A stretch of DNA of 64,000 nucleotides, taken from positions 52,175,452 to 52,239,451 of the forward strand of contig CM072811.1 of NCBI GenBank assembly GCA_037013495.1, given 5' to 3'. The notes beneath the pieces are model-generated. The model ran no database searches and was not told the DNA's origin. It saw nothing but the letters and a program-made list of their open reading frames with translations. Positions 61,240 through 64,000 of the stretch are shown piece by piece. The stretch is from Hippophae tibetana. Lineage: Eukaryota > Streptophyta > Magnoliopsida > Rosales > Elaeagnaceae. Position 1 is the first letter of the stretch. The number at the start of each line of letters is the position of its first letter. Position numbers and translations under genes: made by a program.

Positions 61240-64000
61240 AATTAGAAAAATGCTAGTGACATAACACAATATGTGAAACTCTCTCTTTTATTAAATGTTA
61301 ACTTTTCATTTCTTTTTCACTTAGATTATACAAAGCTTTAGAAATAGGTATTTATATTGAGATAGAATTAAACATAACCACACAATTTAAACTTCTCCTA
61401 AATAATAGTTACCATATACACAAACAATTTGTCCATTTAAACAAACCAACAAAGTTAATTAAAAGCTTTCGAGTTATCTTTCTTAACCGATTATGCTTTT
61501 TTTAAACATTAGTTAAAACAAGTATAACTTTAACACTTCTCCTTAAACTTGTTTTATAATACATAACAATTTTTGTAACTTTTCAAAATCTTCAAACTTA
61601 AGTGGCTAAGTGAAAATATCTGCAATCTAATCATGAGACTTCACGTATTTCATTTGCACATTTTTTTTCGCTATCCATTCTCTTATGTAGTGGTAACGAG
61701 TATTGATGTGTTTTGATGAATCATGGAAGATTGAATTATTTTGCTAAGGTTGTGGTTGATTTATTATTGACACAAATCTTGGTTGGCTTTTCCTGTGTCA
61801 TGTTTGGCTCCTTCAACAAATTTCTTAACCATATTGCATGGCAAACACATGAAGTAACATTTACGTACTCAACTTCACAAGTAGAAAATGTGACAATTGG
61901 TTGATTTCTTGACATTCATGTGAAAGCAATATTTCTTATAAAGAACACGAATTCTGTGGTGCTCTTTCGATCATCTGTATCTCCACCCCAATCACTATTG
62001 CTATAGCTGAAAAGTTTATAGTCATTTGATAATGAATATAATAATTCAAAATCAATTATACTTTTGATGTATCGAAGAATTCGCTTAGCAATCTTGAAAT
62101 GAGTAATTTTTGGGTTCTCCATGCATCGACTCATATGTCCAACGACATAAAGAATAGCTGGTATTTTGCACATCAAATAGTGTAAGCTTTCAACTAAACT
62201 CCCGAAGAATGTTGGATCTATGCTTTCATCTTCATCGTGTTTGGATAGCTTAACTCCGCATTCTATTGGCGTGCTTATCGATTTACAATCATTCATCTTG
62301 AATTTCTTTAATATCTCATTCGCATAACTTTATTGAGAGATAAAAATACCTTCTTCCTTTTGTTTCACTTCAATGTCAAGGTAGTAAGTCATTAGTCTGA
62401 TGTCAGTCATCTCAAACTCGTGGGTCATCATTTCCTTGAACTCTTCAAACATGCTTGGATTTCCTTCGGTAAAGATGAGATCATCCACGTATAGACACAC
62501 AATTATAATATCTTTATCTTTGATTTTAACATAAAAGGAAAGTTCATAAGAGCACTTGGTGAAGTTATTTTTGAGGATATACTTGTCGATGTGTGTATTC
62601 CATGCTTTTAGAACTAGCTTCAACCCGTAGAGAGCTATCTTCAACTTCAACACCTTGTCATCATGTCCTATGACTTTGTAGCCTAATGGTTGTTGTATAT
62701 AGACTTCTTCTTCAAGAAATCCATTTAAAAAAGTAGACTTTACATCCATTTGATGAATCTTTCACTTATGTTAAGATGCCAAAGAAATGATTAATCTAAT
62801 AGTTTCTAACCAAGTAACAAGAGTGAATATAACAGGAGTGAATACTTCATCATAGTTAATCCCAAATTTTTAATTATAACCTTTTGCTACTAGTCTTGCC
62901 TTGTGTCTTTCAATATCTCATTTAACATTTCTCTTTGTTTTGTACACCTATTTAACTCCAATGGCCTTGTGCCCTTTCAAAAGATCAGTAAGCTCCTATG
63001 TATCATTTTTCTCTATGGATTTACTTTCTTTATCTATTGCATTGATCCATTTATTTTCTTGTGCGACTTCTTCAAAACTCATTAGTTCACAATTAACAAA
63101 AGGACAAAAAATAGTGATATTATCAATCCTCTCAGTCATTCCATAGACATCTTGGAGACTTCTTATTCATTCTTCATGAATTTCCACCATTTGATATTAT
63201 TGGTGAAGTAGGTTGTGTAACGAGCTCTTTTATTAGTTGCTCCATTGTCCTTGTCTGCTCCTCTTCTTCAAATTGAGGACCAATATTGAAATCATCTACA
63301 TTAGATTCAAAATCTCATTTTCCTTATTCTTCAAATATCACATCTAGACTAATCACAATCTTCTTGTTTCTTGAATTATACAACTTGTAACCTTTTGAAT
63401 TTGAATCATAGCCAATATAGATGAAACTCTCATTTTTACCATCCAACTTAGTTCTTATCTCATTTGGTATATGAAAATGTGCTATACTTCCAAAGACTCT
63501 CAAGTGGGAGATGTAAGACTTTCTTCCACTTCATGCATCTTGCAGTGTCTTTCCCTAAACACTTTTTATTAGAGATCAGTTGAACAAGTAAACCACACAT
63601 GTCATTGCTTCTACCCAAAATTCCTTAGGTAGTGTCTTACTTTTGAGTATGCTTCAAGCTATATTCAGAATAGTTCGATTCTTTCTTTCTGCCATGCTAT
63701 TTTGTAGAGGAGATCTTGGAATTGTCAAAGGTCGACGAATTTCATTTACTTCACAAAAATCTTGAAACTCCTTAGAAGTAAATTCTCCTCCTTAATCATA
63801 TTTCATGGCTTTGATTTTTCACCCACTTTCTTTCTCAACGATGGCTTTGAACTTCTTGAATATTCCAAATACTTTTGATTTATTTTTTAAGAAATATACC
63901 CATGTCTTTCTTGAAAAATTATCAATAAAAAGAAGAAAGTAATTATTTATACCTAGAGAACTTGGCTTGATTGGACCACACACATAAGTATGGATGAGTT
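61240..64000 (-). mobile_element. Ty1/copia fossil, cut by the window end
   Basis: The leftward copia body contains an integrase region from the window edge to about 63150, then a linker and the start of RT. The RT core (about 62749-62330) shows DVKSTFLNGFLEEEVYIQQP and YVDD within VCLYVDDLIF. The RNase H side (about 62296-61600) shows SLHYLMCKIPAILYVVGHMS. A C-terminal KFEDFEKLQKLL-like end lies near 61570, and a probable 3' LTR/UTR reaches about 61240. The 5' part lies beyond position 64000. The visible portion is broken, with several breaks, and LTR identity cannot be judged here. Confidence 0.85.

Overview
This window is nuclear DNA from a flowering plant, probably a eudicot. It is very AT-rich between genes, carries short GT-AG introns in plant-type genes, and is loaded with Ty1/copia fossils, MITEs and AT microsatellites. 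The sequence alone does not allow the species to be named. Everything below was read by eye; no percentages or alignments were computed.

Three host genes look intact, and each was rebuilt exon by exon with a total CDS length divisible by three. (1) A vacuolar-type gamma-glutamyl transpeptidase / glutathione hydrolase lies on + at 25390-30287 (7 exons, 628 aa). (2) An ATP-dependent 6-phosphofructokinase of the plant PFK3/PFK7 kind lies on - at 36892-33074 (13 exons, 499 aa). (3) The alpha subunit of mitochondrial processing peptidase lies on + at 46854-56227 (13 exons, 508 aa); its first intron is swollen to about 5.3 kb by an antisense copia element. They serve unrelated jobs (glutathione breakdown, glycolysis, mitochondrial presequence removal). 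Nothing suggests an operon-like or clustered pathway.

Left part (1-25 kb): no intact gene. It holds a candidate TRIM (short LTR pair, 2254-3083), two copies of an AT-rich MITE, a four-copy dispersed repeat next to a gypsy gag fossil (5.1-6.8 kb), a plastid rpoC2 fragment lying between inverted copies of that repeat (10.3-11.15 kb), and a dead myo-inositol oxygenase gene (12.6-15.4 kb) with a LINE RNase H fragment in its middle. It also holds a TTTAGGG-rich tandem array running straight into a + strand copia fossil (17.9-22.2 kb) and a large fold-back repeat (23.9-24.3 kb).

Middle (37-46.8 kb): AT-rich spacer with a pair of long direct repeats bracketing a copia remnant. That remnant ends abruptly in a decayed 5S rRNA copy on the minus strand. 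A well-delimited hAT-type MITE has a perfect 8-bp target duplication.

Right part (56.2-64 kb): AT-rich spacer with a fold-back MITE, a degenerate AT repeat array and a minus-strand copia fossil cut by the window end.

I did not find a convincing undescribed system. The most informative oddities are the C-to-T-decayed 5S copy fused to a copia edge, the rpoC2 fragment between inverted repeats, the TRIM candidate, and a 17-bp tandem duplication that appears to supply a splice acceptor in the GGT gene.
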